Positions 42,050 through 50,815 of a stretch of DNA of 64,000 nt are shown here, piece after piece. The position numbers and the translations under genes are program-made. The first letter of the stretch is position 1, and the number at the start of each line of letters is the position of its first letter. The notes beneath the pieces were generated by a model. It did not search any database. It saw nothing but the letters and a program-made list of their open reading frames with translations, and had not been told where the DNA came from. Source of the stretch: Bog-159 sp035499555 (GTDB lineage Bacteria; Acidobacteriota; Terriglobia; Bryobacterales; Bryobacteraceae); NCBI GenBank assembly GCA_035499555.1, contig DATJYO010000073.1, positions 1 to 64,000 of the forward strand, in the 5' to 3' direction.

Positions 42050-42187
42050 TCAGCGTGTCCTCGCCTTTTATTGTAGACGGCTTTGCGCCGCCCGGAGCCG
42101 ACGGGTACCTGAACGCCGACCAGCCAACGGCGTTTAGCGGGGCTAATCAGAGCCCGATAGCGGCAACCCGCGTATTAGGATGGATCT

Positions 42188-42457
42188 ATGCTGCGCTATC
42201 ACGTCGCGTTCTACCTCCCGCACGCGCCCGGCGAAATGGTGGTGGCGGAGGCACTCGACTTTCCCGGTGCAGTGACGCAGGGTTTCGACCTGCCGGACGC
42301 ACGGCTCATGATTGCAAGCGCGCTCGAAGACCTCGCTCAGGCACTGATCGAGGAGGGAAAGCCGCTCCCTGTACCGTCGGACGACGCGCACGGTCCCGAG
42401 GCTGATCTGATTGAACTGGTGCCGCTCTCCGTCCAAGCAGGAACCGCGCTTCGGTGA
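42188..42457 (+). CDS. Second HicB-like antitoxin, divergent from the first
   Basis: 89 residues: RYHVAFYLPHAPGEMVVAEA, DFPGAVTQGFDLPDARLMIA and LEDLAQALIEEGKPLPVPS are standard HicB features. It ends with GTGA, where the GTG starts the broken hicA remnant. The gene is divergent from the intact hicBA pair with a 138-base shared intergenic region. Its own toxin is destroyed, so it persists as an orphan antitoxin that may neutralise other HicA proteins (inference). The sequence is unlike the first HicB, so this is not a recent duplication. Confidence 0.85.
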   Translation: MLRYHVAFYLPHAPGEMVVAEALDFPGAVTQGFDLPDARLMIASALEDLAQALIEEGKPLPVPSDDAHGPEADLIELVPLSVQAGTALR

Positions 42458-42632
42458 AACGGCACGAGCTACTGGACCACCTCCGCCGGCATGGATGCAC
42501 TCTCTCCTGAGAAGGTGGACGTCACTCGATCTTCTCGAATCCGGCGACGGGTGCGAAAGCTCCGGTGCCGCGCCACGCAGAAATCGATATCGCCTGGCCC
42601 GGAAGATCTGCGATTAACTCGGCATTCCGCCG
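42454..42632 (+). pseudogene. Decayed hicA toxin gene
   Basis: From the GTG overlapping the upstream hicB stop, the frame reads KRHELLDHLRRHGCTLS and hits TGA at 42508-42510. The protein continues in the next frame as EGGRHSIFSNPATGAKAPVP with RHAEID, where the catalytic His of GRHSI is kept. It then changes frame again to RYRLARKICD, a TAA, and LGIPP. All parts are in HicA order, so one intact gene was lost by at least two frameshifts and an in-frame stop. Confidence 0.8.
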
Positions 42633-42648
42633 ATACGTTGATGCAGGC

Positions 42649-42666
42649 GCGTTATGGGGAGTAATC
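42649..42666. repeat. 18-bp direct repeat, right copy
   Basis: Identical to 41594-41611, starting about 16 bases after the last recognisable codon of the hicA remnant. The spacing between copies is about 1.05 kb. Confidence 0.75.
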
Positions 42667-42917
42667 CGCCGCAACCGAACATGTGCTGGCTTCAATCCCC
42701 TATATCCGAGTAGCGCGTGATCCGGGCGGAGCCCCGGACCGAACTGGCTGATCAACGGAACGGCGACTACTGGTCAAGTGGATTGCTTCAGGCTAGCGGC
42801 AATCTGAGCTGGGATGCGCAGGTGTACCCTGCTCTGCCCCTGATGACTTGCCGGACTATCGGTTTGACGCGGGCCCAGTTGAATATGATTTTCACGGGTT
42901 CGGGAAGTCCCTGAGGC

Positions 42918-45536
42918 TCATGGTTCCCTTACCGGCCCCGCCGCAAGCTCCTCCCAGTTGGTGATGACGTTCAGCGTGGGCAAGGCAGCCTCGGGCAGAA
43001 TTTTTGTCAGGAAACGCTGGCCGTCCGCGGAGGGACTATAGCTGAAGAGGTTGGCTTCCGGAATGATATGCTTCGATTGCAGGTCGAACAGAGCCTCGGG
43101 AACTCCGGCCTGGAGCGGTCCACCTGGGCGCGATCGCACTGAAACTGCCGTTAATCCCGACTTACTCAGATAATAGAGTTCTTTTCCATCGGCACGCCAG
43201 CGCGGTTCGCTCCCGCCGCTGTTCGATATCCTCGTGGTTGCGCTGCCGGAGGGAAACGGGCGAATGTAGACCTCGTATTGTCCGGATTCATTCGAAACAT
43301 AGGCGACCCAGTGTCCATCCGGCGAGAACTGCCCCTGGCTCTCGTTGAACCCGGTCTTGAGAAACGCCACCACACCGCCCGGCTTGCCGGAGGTGTCCAG
43401 CGGGAGATACCAGATATCTCCCCGAGTCTTCGGATCGAGGTCCGTATAGAGCAGATATTTCCCATCGCGCGACCAATCGGAGGGTGTAACCCGGTGACCG
43501 GTTTGGAGCAGGAGCTGCTCCGGGCCCCCGCTGGCATTCTTCACGTACAGGCTCTGCGGACCGGAAAATGCGATCCGGCTGCCGTCCGGCGACCAGACAG
43601 GCGCCCCCCCAAAAGGAGGGAGAGTGAAGCGGGTTTCCACATCACGGGCCAAATCCCGTAGCCAAAGTCCCGAGCGGGAGCTGCTCCGCGGGTACTCCCG
43701 CGCGACGGCCTTCTGATCCGGAGAAAGAGCGACTCCGTTCTGCTCTACTAGTGGGCCGACTTTCCCCAATTCCTTTCCGGATCGATCCACCCAGGTGAGT
43801 TGGGTCTCATTTCGGGAAGGTCCACCCAGGTAAACCAATATGCCGTTTTCCGCAACCGACGCGGCCACTTGATCCGGAGTCGAGGTGTGGGCAAGCTGAA
43901 GCGCGACCGAAAAGGGATCCCCAGCCAGTTGGAGAGTATCTAGCTTGAACGGCTGCGCCATCAGTGCATTCTCCCGCCGGAACAGAAGAAAATCATGGCT
44001 TGCGCCCTTCCGCCGCGGAGCGAGAAAAGCGCTGCTCATGTCCGGCAGGAGTTTGCGACTCGCAGGCTGACTCAGCGCGCCGAGGTACACTCCCGATTTG
44101 CTTTGATCCGGGCCCTGGGCCAAATACAGAAAGTGCTTGCCGTCGGGAAGGAACGCGGGCAAAAGGTGACGCACGCCGGGCTCAGCTTGCGTGACCGGCG
44201 AGGGGACACCGCCGCCCGCGTTAACGCGCTGGATCGGGCCGCTATCGGCCCCGAAGAGAATCACTCCCTCACGGTTCCAAGTTCCCCCGCCGCCAGTGCC
44301 GGCTTCGCAGAGAACGGTCGCCGGACCACCGCTGGCCGCTACGATCTTCAGTTTTCCGTCGGCAAAAAATCCAAAGGAGCGGCTATCCGGGGACCAGAAC
44401 GGGTGCCTTGCGTTGTCGGTATTTGCGACAGACCGCAGTTGCAGGGAATCGAGGGCGCGAACCCAAAGCCCACTGCTATTCCCTGAGTTGCCGACCATCG
44501 CCACCGTGCGCCCATCGGGGGACAAGGCAACATACTCAACTGCAAATTTACCCGGAAGCGGCACCGACAGGTGCAGGGCAACCTTCGCGGGAGGCTCCTT
44601 GCGGAGGTGGAGGAAAGGCGCCGCGGCGGCCAGCAGGATTGCCAGCGCAGCGAGAACCCAGGGGAGCCTCGCGGCGCGAACTGGCGCTGACGGTGGGACT
44701 TCAGCGTCACCCGCATTCTCAAGCACGATGCGTGCCTCGCCGATGTCGCGCAACCGGTTCCTTACATTGCGGTCCAGGCAACGTTTCAGCAGGCCGCGAA
44801 TAGCGGACGGGGTATCGCGCGGCAACTTATCGAAGTCGATCGGGCCGCGCAATACGTCCGCCAGCGTGTGCGAAATGGTCTCGCCGTCGAACAAGCGCTT
44901 GCCGGTTAGCATCTCAAAGAGCACCACGCCAAACGACCAGATATCCGCCCGGCGGTCCACTGGTTTGCCGCTGGCCTGCTCCGGGCTCATGTACGCGGCC
45001 GTGCCCATAATGATCCCGTCCTGCGTCGCGCGCATGGTGAGCGTGGGGGAGTTCACCGGATCGCCGGCATTAGAGGCCGGGTCCTGCGCGACTGCCGCCA
45101 ACCCAAAATCGAGTACCTTGACGACCCCGTCGGGCGTCACCATGACGTTGCCCGTCTTCAGATCCCGATGCACGACCCCTTTTTCATGCGCCGCTTCCAG
45201 CGCCTCGGCAATTTGCATTGCATAGTTCACAGCGGTGGCCGGCGGCAGGGGTCCTTTGAGGGTTTCGCCGGTAACGAGCTCCATCACCAGGGCGCGCTCT
45301 TCGATGCCATAGATCTGCGCGATGTTGGGATGGTTCAGCGATGCCAGCACCTTGGCTTCACGCTCAAACCGCGCCAGGCGGTCCGGGTCCTGAGCGAGGG
45401 CTGCAGGAAGAACCTTCACCGCCACTTCGCGGCCTAGCTTCGTATCCTTCGCCCTGTACACCTCGCCCATGCCGCCCGCGCCGATGGGCGCCAGGATTTG
45501 GTAGGGCCCGAGTTTGTCGCCTGCCGTGAGCAGCAT
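42918..45536 (-). CDS. Ser/Thr protein kinase with PD40 beta-propeller sensor
   Basis: 872 residues. The kinase domain covers about 11-270: glycine loop IGAGGMGEVYRA, Lys41 in VAVKVL, HRDLKTGN with Asp125, DFG at 143-145 and MSPEQAS. One membrane helix (WVLAALAILLAAAAPFL) at about 300 separates it from an outer region of WD40-like PD40 strands (ALSPDGRTVAMVG, WSPDGSRIAFSG, FSPDGHWVAYVSN). The propeller should lie outside the membrane and sense a ligand or protein, controlling the inner kinase. No partner gene is adjacent. Substrates unknown. Confidence 0.93.
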   Translation of the reverse strand: MLLTAGDKLGPYQILAPIGAGGMGEVYRAKDTKLGREVAVKVLPAALAQDPDRLARFEREAKVLASLNHPNIAQIYGIEERALVMELVTGETLKGPLPPATAVNYAMQIAEALEAAHEKGVVHRDLKTGNVMVTPDGVVKVLDFGLAAVAQDPASNAGDPVNSPTLTMRATQDGIIMGTAAYMSPEQASGKPVDRRADIWSFGVVLFEMLTGKRLFDGETISHTLADVLRGPIDFDKLPRDTPSAIRGLLKRCLDRNVRNRLRDIGEARIVLENAGDAEVPPSAPVRAARLPWVLAALAILLAAAAPFLHLRKEPPAKVALHLSVPLPGKFAVEYVALSPDGRTVAMVGNSGNSSGLWVRALDSLQLRSVANTDNARHPFWSPDSRSFGFFADGKLKIVAASGGPATVLCEAGTGGGGTWNREGVILFGADSGPIQRVNAGGGVPSPVTQAEPGVRHLLPAFLPDGKHFLYLAQGPDQSKSGVYLGALSQPASRKLLPDMSSAFLAPRRKGASHDFLLFRRENALMAQPFKLDTLQLAGDPFSVALQLAHTSTPDQVAASVAENGILVYLGGPSRNETQLTWVDRSGKELGKVGPLVEQNGVALSPDQKAVAREYPRSSSRSGLWLRDLARDVETRFTLPPFGGAPVWSPDGSRIAFSGPQSLYVKNASGGPEQLLLQTGHRVTPSDWSRDGKYLLYTDLDPKTRGDIWYLPLDTSGKPGGVVAFLKTGFNESQGQFSPDGHWVAYVSNESGQYEVYIRPFPSGSATTRISNSGGSEPRWRADGKELYYLSKSGLTAVSVRSRPGGPLQAGVPEALFDLQSKHIIPEANLFSYSPSADGQRFLTKILPEAALPTLNVITNWEELAAGPVREP

Positions 45537-45846
45537 GTGATCGATTCAGTTCAGTTTAACGGACCGAGAGCCGGATATGGAATGAATCACGCGCCGCCGG
45601 AAGTTGGGCGCGCACAGATGCTCCGTCCGGATTGTCGGCGACTCGTACACGGCTCCGGATTAAGAACGGCAAGTCGCCCAGCATCAGGGGAACGCATGCG
45701 GACTGCCGCCTGTCCGGAAAACGCGCAGACCGCGGTTTTGCCCGGTATAGTGCCAACCGCCGGTTTCGCAAAGGCAAAAAATCAAGCCCATCCACCCACG
45801 CCCCCACGCGCTTGCGAATCTCCCGCCAATCCCTCCACAATAAGAC
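45537..45846. other. Intergenic region with no recognised gene
   Basis: 310 bases between the divergent kinase and sugar-isomerase genes. Short frames here are arginine/cysteine-rich and look non-coding. A TATAGT hexamer near 45746 could be a -10 for the plus-strand run, but I see no convincing -35. No repeats or hairpins stand out. Confidence 0.5.
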
Positions 45847-46680
45847 GTGTACCTCTCCCTGAATCCCACCATCGTCTCCGGCCGCGTCGGCTGGCCCGAT
45901 TTCGCCCGCCTGGCCGCCAAAGTCGGCTTCCCGGGCGTGGACGTGGATCTCGGCGCCGCCATAAAAGCCGGCCTCCCCGCCACCAATGCCCTCCTCGCCG
46001 AGCTGAAAATCAAGCCCGCCGCCGTCAACCTGCCCGTCGAATTCCGCAAGGACGATGCCGCCTTCCGGCACGACCTCGAGCGCCTCGGCGATCGATCCTC
46101 TTTCGCCGCCGCTATCGGCTGCCCCCGCATGGTCACCTGGATCATGCCCTCCAACAAAACCCCCAAAGCTGAGCTGCGTCCGGTCTATCTGAAACGCTTC
46201 CGCGCCATTGCCGACGTGCTGGCCCGCTCCCACGTCCGGCTCGGCCTGGAGTTCCTCGGCCCCCTGCACCTGCGCCGCATGGAGCCCTACGAGTTCATCT
46301 GGCGCATGCCCGATATGCTCGCCTTCGCCATCGAGTGCGGTGCCAATGTGGGTCTGCTTTTGGACGTGTGGCACTGGCACCACGCCGGCGCCACCACCGG
46401 CGATATCCTCCAGGCCGGCAAGGACCGCATCGTCCACGTGCACTTCAACGACGCCCCTAACCTGCCGCCCGAGCAGATCCGCGACGACCAGCGCCTCATG
46501 CCCGGCGAAGGTGTCATCGACCTGGTGGGCTTCCTCCATGCCCTAAAGAAAATCGGCTATGCCGACGCTCTCAGCGTCGAAGTCTTCGGCCGCGGCCTGA
46601 AGGATATGACGCCCGAAGCCGCGGCCCGCCTGGCCCTCGATAAATCCAGCGCCGTCATGCAGAAAGCCGGTGTAGCCTGA
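45847..46680 (+). CDS. Xylose-isomerase-like TIM-barrel sugar epimerase
   Basis: 277 residues from a GTG. The AP endonuclease 2/sugar isomerase fold is indicated by SGRVGWPDFARLAAKVGF, and likely metal ligands in GLEFLGP (Glu), LLLDVWHWHHAG (Asp and His), IVHVHFNDAP (His) and ALSVEVFG (Glu). Such enzymes isomerise or epimerise sugars, inositols or related phosphates with divalent metal in the cytoplasm. It ends 4 bases before murQ, so the two are co-transcribed. A role in amino-sugar catabolism with MurQ is possible but inferred from position. Confidence 0.88.
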   Translation: MYLSLNPTIVSGRVGWPDFARLAAKVGFPGVDVDLGAAIKAGLPATNALLAELKIKPAAVNLPVEFRKDDAAFRHDLERLGDRSSFAAAIGCPRMVTWIMPSNKTPKAELRPVYLKRFRAIADVLARSHVRLGLEFLGPLHLRRMEPYEFIWRMPDMLAFAIECGANVGLLLDVWHWHHAGATTGDILQAGKDRIVHVHFNDAPNLPPEQIRDDQRLMPGEGVIDLVGFLHALKKIGYADALSVEVFGRGLKDMTPEAAARLALDKSSAVMQKAGVA

Positions 46681-46684
46681 GCCG

Positions 46685-47506
46685 ATGCTGGAACACCTGC
46701 TGACCGAACAGATCAATCCCGCCTCCGCCGACATCGACGGTCAGCCCGTGGCGGGCATCCTGGAAATCATGAATGCCGAGGACCGCCAGGTGGCCGCCGC
46801 CGTGGCCCGCGAGATTCCGGCCATCGCCCGCGCCGTCGATGCGGTCGTCGCCGCCATCCGCCAGGGCGGGCGTCTCTTCTACATCGGCGCCGGCACCAGC
46901 GGACGCCTCGGCGTCCTGGACGCCTCCGAGTGCGCGCCCACCTTCAACGCCGATCCCGAAACCGTGCAAGGCATCATCGCGGGCGGGGAAGCGGCCCTGA
47001 CCCACGCCGCCGAGGCCACCGAGGACGATCCCGGCATCGGCGCGCGCGACCTCGCGGCCCGCGGCTTCACGGCCCGCGACGTCCTGATCGGGATCGCCGC
47101 CAGCGGTCGCACGCCCTACGTGCTGGGCGCCGTGGCCGAAGCCCGCCGCCTGGGCGCCGTCACCGCCGGCATAAGCTGTACCCCCGATTCGGAATTGGCC
47201 CGCGCCGTGCACATTGCCATTACGCCGTTGACCGGCCCGGAAGTGGTGGCCGGCTCCACCCGCCTGAAAGCGGGCACGGCCACCAAAATGGTCCTCAACA
47301 TGATCACTACCGCCGCCTTCATCCGCCTGGGCTACGTTTACGGCAACCTGATGGTCAACGTCCAGCCCAAGAACGCCAAGCTGCGCGACCGCGCCTGCCG
47401 CATCATCGCGCGCGCCGCCGCAGTGAGCTATGAGAAAGCCGAAGAGCTCCTCACCGCCGCCGGCGACAACGTGCGCGCCGCCATCGAATTGGCCAAACCG
47501 CGATGA
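46685..47506 (+). CDS. murQ: N-acetylmuramic acid 6-phosphate etherase
   Basis: 273 residues against about 300 in E. coli. It has a SIS sugar-phosphate domain and cleaves the lactyl ether of MurNAc-6-phosphate, giving GlcNAc-6-phosphate and lactate during peptidoglycan recycling. GGRLFYIGAGTSGRLGVLDASECAPTF carries the sugar-binding loop and first catalytic Glu. A second conserved Glu lies in THAAEATEDD. IAASGRTPYVLGA and GSTRLKAGTATKMVLNMI are family hallmarks. It follows the sugar isomerase by 4 bases and precedes murA by 24. Confidence 0.94.
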   Translation: MLEHLLTEQINPASADIDGQPVAGILEIMNAEDRQVAAAVAREIPAIARAVDAVVAAIRQGGRLFYIGAGTSGRLGVLDASECAPTFNADPETVQGIIAGGEAALTHAAEATEDDPGIGARDLAARGFTARDVLIGIAASGRTPYVLGAVAEARRLGAVTAGISCTPDSELARAVHIAITPLTGPEVVAGSTRLKAGTATKMVLNMITTAAFIRLGYVYGNLMVNVQPKNAKLRDRACRIIARAAAVSYEKAEELLTAAGDNVRAAIELAKPR

Positions 47507-47530
47507 AGGCAGCCCGACGAAGGTAACCCT

Positions 47531-48787
<1,257 letters not shown>

Positions 48788-48789
48788 GC

Positions 48790-49158
48790 ATGGTTCATAG
48801 CCCAGGTTTCCTGGACCTTGTCAACGACGCCAAATCCCGCATCCGGCAGATCGATATCGACGGCTACCGCAACATGCAGGCGGCCGCCGAGCCCCACCTG
48901 CTGGTGGACGTGCGCGAGGAACATGAGTGGGCTGCCGGTCACGCCGCCGGCGCCGTCCACCTGGGCAAAGGGATCATCGAGCGCGACATCGAAACCAAGG
49001 TGCCCGACAAGAATACCAGCCTGATCCTTTATTGTGGCGGCGGCTACCGCTCCGCCCTGGTGGCCGACAATCTGCGCAAGATGGGCTACCGCAACCCCAT
49101 CTCGCTCGATGGCGGCTGGCGCGCCTGGCAGCAAGCCGGCCTTCCCGTCGAAAAATGA
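48790..49158 (+). CDS. Single-domain rhodanese
   Basis: 122 residues from the ATG at 48790, five bases after GGAG; a GTG two codons earlier overlaps the murA stop but is less well placed. The rhodanese domain has LLVDVREEHEWAAGHAAGA and the active-site loop YCGGGYRS with Cys82, which would carry persulfide. A conserved DGGWRAWQQAG follows. Single-domain rhodaneses transfer sulfane sulfur in the cytoplasm. No sulfur-pathway partner is adjacent. Confidence 0.9.
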   Translation: MVHSPGFLDLVNDAKSRIRQIDIDGYRNMQAAAEPHLLVDVREEHEWAAGHAAGAVHLGKGIIERDIETKVPDKNTSLILYCGGGYRSALVADNLRKMGYRNPISLDGGWRAWQQAGLPVEK

Positions 49159-49724
49159 CCCCGGAAGCCCCCGTCTGCTTCGCCTGCCTCGCCGACTGGC
49201 TCGCCTGGCTGGAGCGCCATCACACCAGCTCGTCCGGCGTCTGGCTTCGTTTCGCCAAAAAAGGCTCCGCTCTCCAATCCGTCACCTATACCGAAGCCCT
49301 GGAGGCCGCCCTCTGCTTCGGTTGGATCGACGCCCAGAAGAAACCCGAATCCGACGCCGCCTGGCTCCAGCGCTTCACTCGCCGCCTGCCGCGCAGCATC
49401 TGGTCCAAGCGTAACCGCGAAACCGCCCTCGCCCTGATCGCCGCCGGACGCATGCAGCCCGCCGGCCTGGCCGCCGTCGAGAGCGCCCAGGCTGACGGAC
49501 GCTGGGACTCCGCCTACGACTCTCCGGCTACCGCCGCCGTCCCCGACGACTTCGCCGCCGCCCTCGCCAGGAACCGCCGCGCCCAGGCATTCTTCGCCGC
49601 TCTCGACAAGGCCAACCGCTACGCCGTCCTCTTCCGCCTGCAGACCGCCCGGCGCCCCGAAACTCGCGCCCGCCGCATCCGCCAGTTCGTGGACATGTTG
49701 AGCCGCGGCGAAAAGCTCCACTGA
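49155..49724 (+). CDS. YdeI/OmpD-associated family protein
   Basis: 189 residues from the ATG overlapping the rhodanese stop (ATGA). Family blocks include GVWLRFAKKGS, TYTEALEAALCFGWIDAQ and FTRRLPRSIWSKRNRETAL. The C-terminal RPETRARRIRQFVDML is a typical end. This family (YdeI, also called bacteriocin-protection family) has no settled reaction; some members affect resistance to cationic peptides. It is the last gene of the plus-strand run from 45.8 kb. Confidence 0.87.
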   Translation: MTPEAPVCFACLADWLAWLERHHTSSSGVWLRFAKKGSALQSVTYTEALEAALCFGWIDAQKKPESDAAWLQRFTRRLPRSIWSKRNRETALALIAAGRMQPAGLAAVESAQADGRWDSAYDSPATAAVPDDFAAALARNRRAQAFFAALDKANRYAVLFRLQTARRPETRARRIRQFVDMLSRGEKLH

Positions 49725-49729
49725 GCCGC

Positions 49730-50095
49730 TCACCGCGACGACAGCACGATCTGGTTGTCTTCCGAATCCTTCATCACCGCGAAGGTCCCCCAGGGCTGCT
49801 TCTGCGGCGGACCGGCGAACTCCACGCCCCGGCTCGTCAGCTCCGCATAGGTCTTCTCGATGTCGTCCACTTCCCACGACGTGTTCACGAACGTGCCCAC
49901 GCGGTCTTCGTGGCCCTCCGGCGTGAACAGCGCCACCCCCGTCTCGGCGCCCGGAATCGACAGCTCGATCCACCGCTGCTTCTCCGTGAACTCCTGGTCG
50001 GTGAGCACCCGCAGCCCCAGCTTCTCCGTGTAGAACCGCAACGCCCGGTCTTGGTCCCCCACCAGGATGCCCAGAAACTTGATTCGTTTGATCAT
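49730..50095 (-). CDS. VOC-family (glyoxalase-like) protein
   Basis: 121 residues from the ATG at 50095. The N-terminal KRIKFLGILVGDQDRALRFY and TEKLGLRVL are the first beta-alpha-beta unit. DIEKTYAELTSRGVEFAGPP and WGTFAVMKDSEDNQIVL form the second. Such single-unit VOC proteins dimerise to make metal-binding or antibiotic-resistance-like pockets; the usual metal ligands (a His and a Glu) are not clearly present, so an enzymatic role is doubtful. It is convergent with the YdeI-like gene. Confidence 0.88.
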   Translation of the reverse strand: MIKRIKFLGILVGDQDRALRFYTEKLGLRVLTDQEFTEKQRWIELSIPGAETGVALFTPEGHEDRVGTFVNTSWEVDDIEKTYAELTSRGVEFAGPPQKQPWGTFAVMKDSEDNQIVLSSR

Positions 50096-50161
50096 ACAGC
50101 CCAAGCATGCCAAGCCCGCCCGGCCCAAAGCAATACCACCGCCGCGAATCGCGGCAACCGT

Positions 50162-50185
50162 TGCTATAGTCTCTATTTCTATAGC
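50162..50185 (+). promoter_or_regulatory. Extended -10 promoter inside a 7-base inverted repeat
   Basis: TGCTATAGT (50162-50170) matches an extended -10 element. The perfect inverted repeat GCTATAG (50163-50169) and CTATAGC (50179-50185) overlaps it, and its right arm touches the ATG of the winged-helix gene at 50186. The -35 region has no good match, as expected for extended -10 promoters. An autoregulatory operator is likely. Confidence 0.5.
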
Positions 50186-50491
50186 ATGAAGATCGATCCC
50201 TACCTCACGGACACTCTGATGCGCGACTTGGTGGCCCACAGTCACTCCAGCGCGGCCTTTCTGGTCTATTTGCAGCTTTACCGCCACACCCACGGCGCCG
50301 GCCGCGAATCGGCGGCCTGGAGCCACCAGGCGCTCGCCGAATCCACCGGCCTTTCCAAGCGCTCGGTCCAGACCGCCCTCGCCCACCTGATCGGCCGCCG
50401 CCTCATCCGCCGGCGCAAATCCCGTCCCACCGCCGTCCCCGTCTACACCGTACTCACGCCCTGGATCCGCAAACCCCGCCCGGCCGCGTGA
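50186..50491 (+). CDS. Small winged-helix regulator
   Basis: 101 residues. The helix-turn-helix is LAESTGLSKRSVQTALAHLI at about residues 50-69, followed by a basic RRLIRRRKSR wing. The N-terminus has a helical lead (DTLMRDLVAHSHSSAAFLVY). This resembles the Helix_turn_helix_36 group. It stands alone, and its start codon directly adjoins an inverted repeat, which suggests it represses itself. It has no obvious ligand domain, so it may respond through protein contacts. Confidence 0.82.
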   Translation: MKIDPYLTDTLMRDLVAHSHSSAAFLVYLQLYRHTHGAGRESAAWSHQALAESTGLSKRSVQTALAHLIGRRLIRRRKSRPTAVPVYTVLTPWIRKPRPAA

Positions 50492-50815
50492 ACCCGGCAG
50501 ATTGTCAGGGTTGAGTCTACCGTAAGGTCCATACGCCCGTCGCCGTTGAAATGCGCGGCAATCATGGCGGTACAATCGCCGATGTTATTCGGTGAGCAGA
50601 CACAAGAAAATCGCAATCGCGGCAGCCCGTTCGTCAGAGGCCTGACTGCAATGCCGCTGCAGTCCATCTCAGCCGCCCCACCAACCGCGCTAGATCGCTT
50701 CTTTCGGACGTCTGATCCGGTCGGCGCGTCTCAAAACGTAGGCGCGCAGATGCCTTATTCCCCGATTGATGGCGAGGCCGATAGCTGCTTTGGTAATGTT
50801 CCGGCCCCGGCGGTT
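50492..50815. other. Gene-poor stretch holding an FG-GAP repeat fragment
   Basis: Between the small regulator and the kinase end. On the minus strand at about 50505-50570 one frame reads IAAHFNGDGRMDLTVDSTL, an FG-GAP calcium-loop repeat like those of the intact protein at 14.9-16.0 kb, but with no full gene around it. It is probably the remnant of a lost FG-GAP gene. The remaining bases show no gene I recognise. Confidence 0.5.

Noticed and set aside
42717..42917. A 65-codon ORF after the hicA remnant
   Set aside because: The competing frames here read equally well as fragments, without a start context or known family, and it stops close to the end of the kinase gene. I treat it as non-coding.
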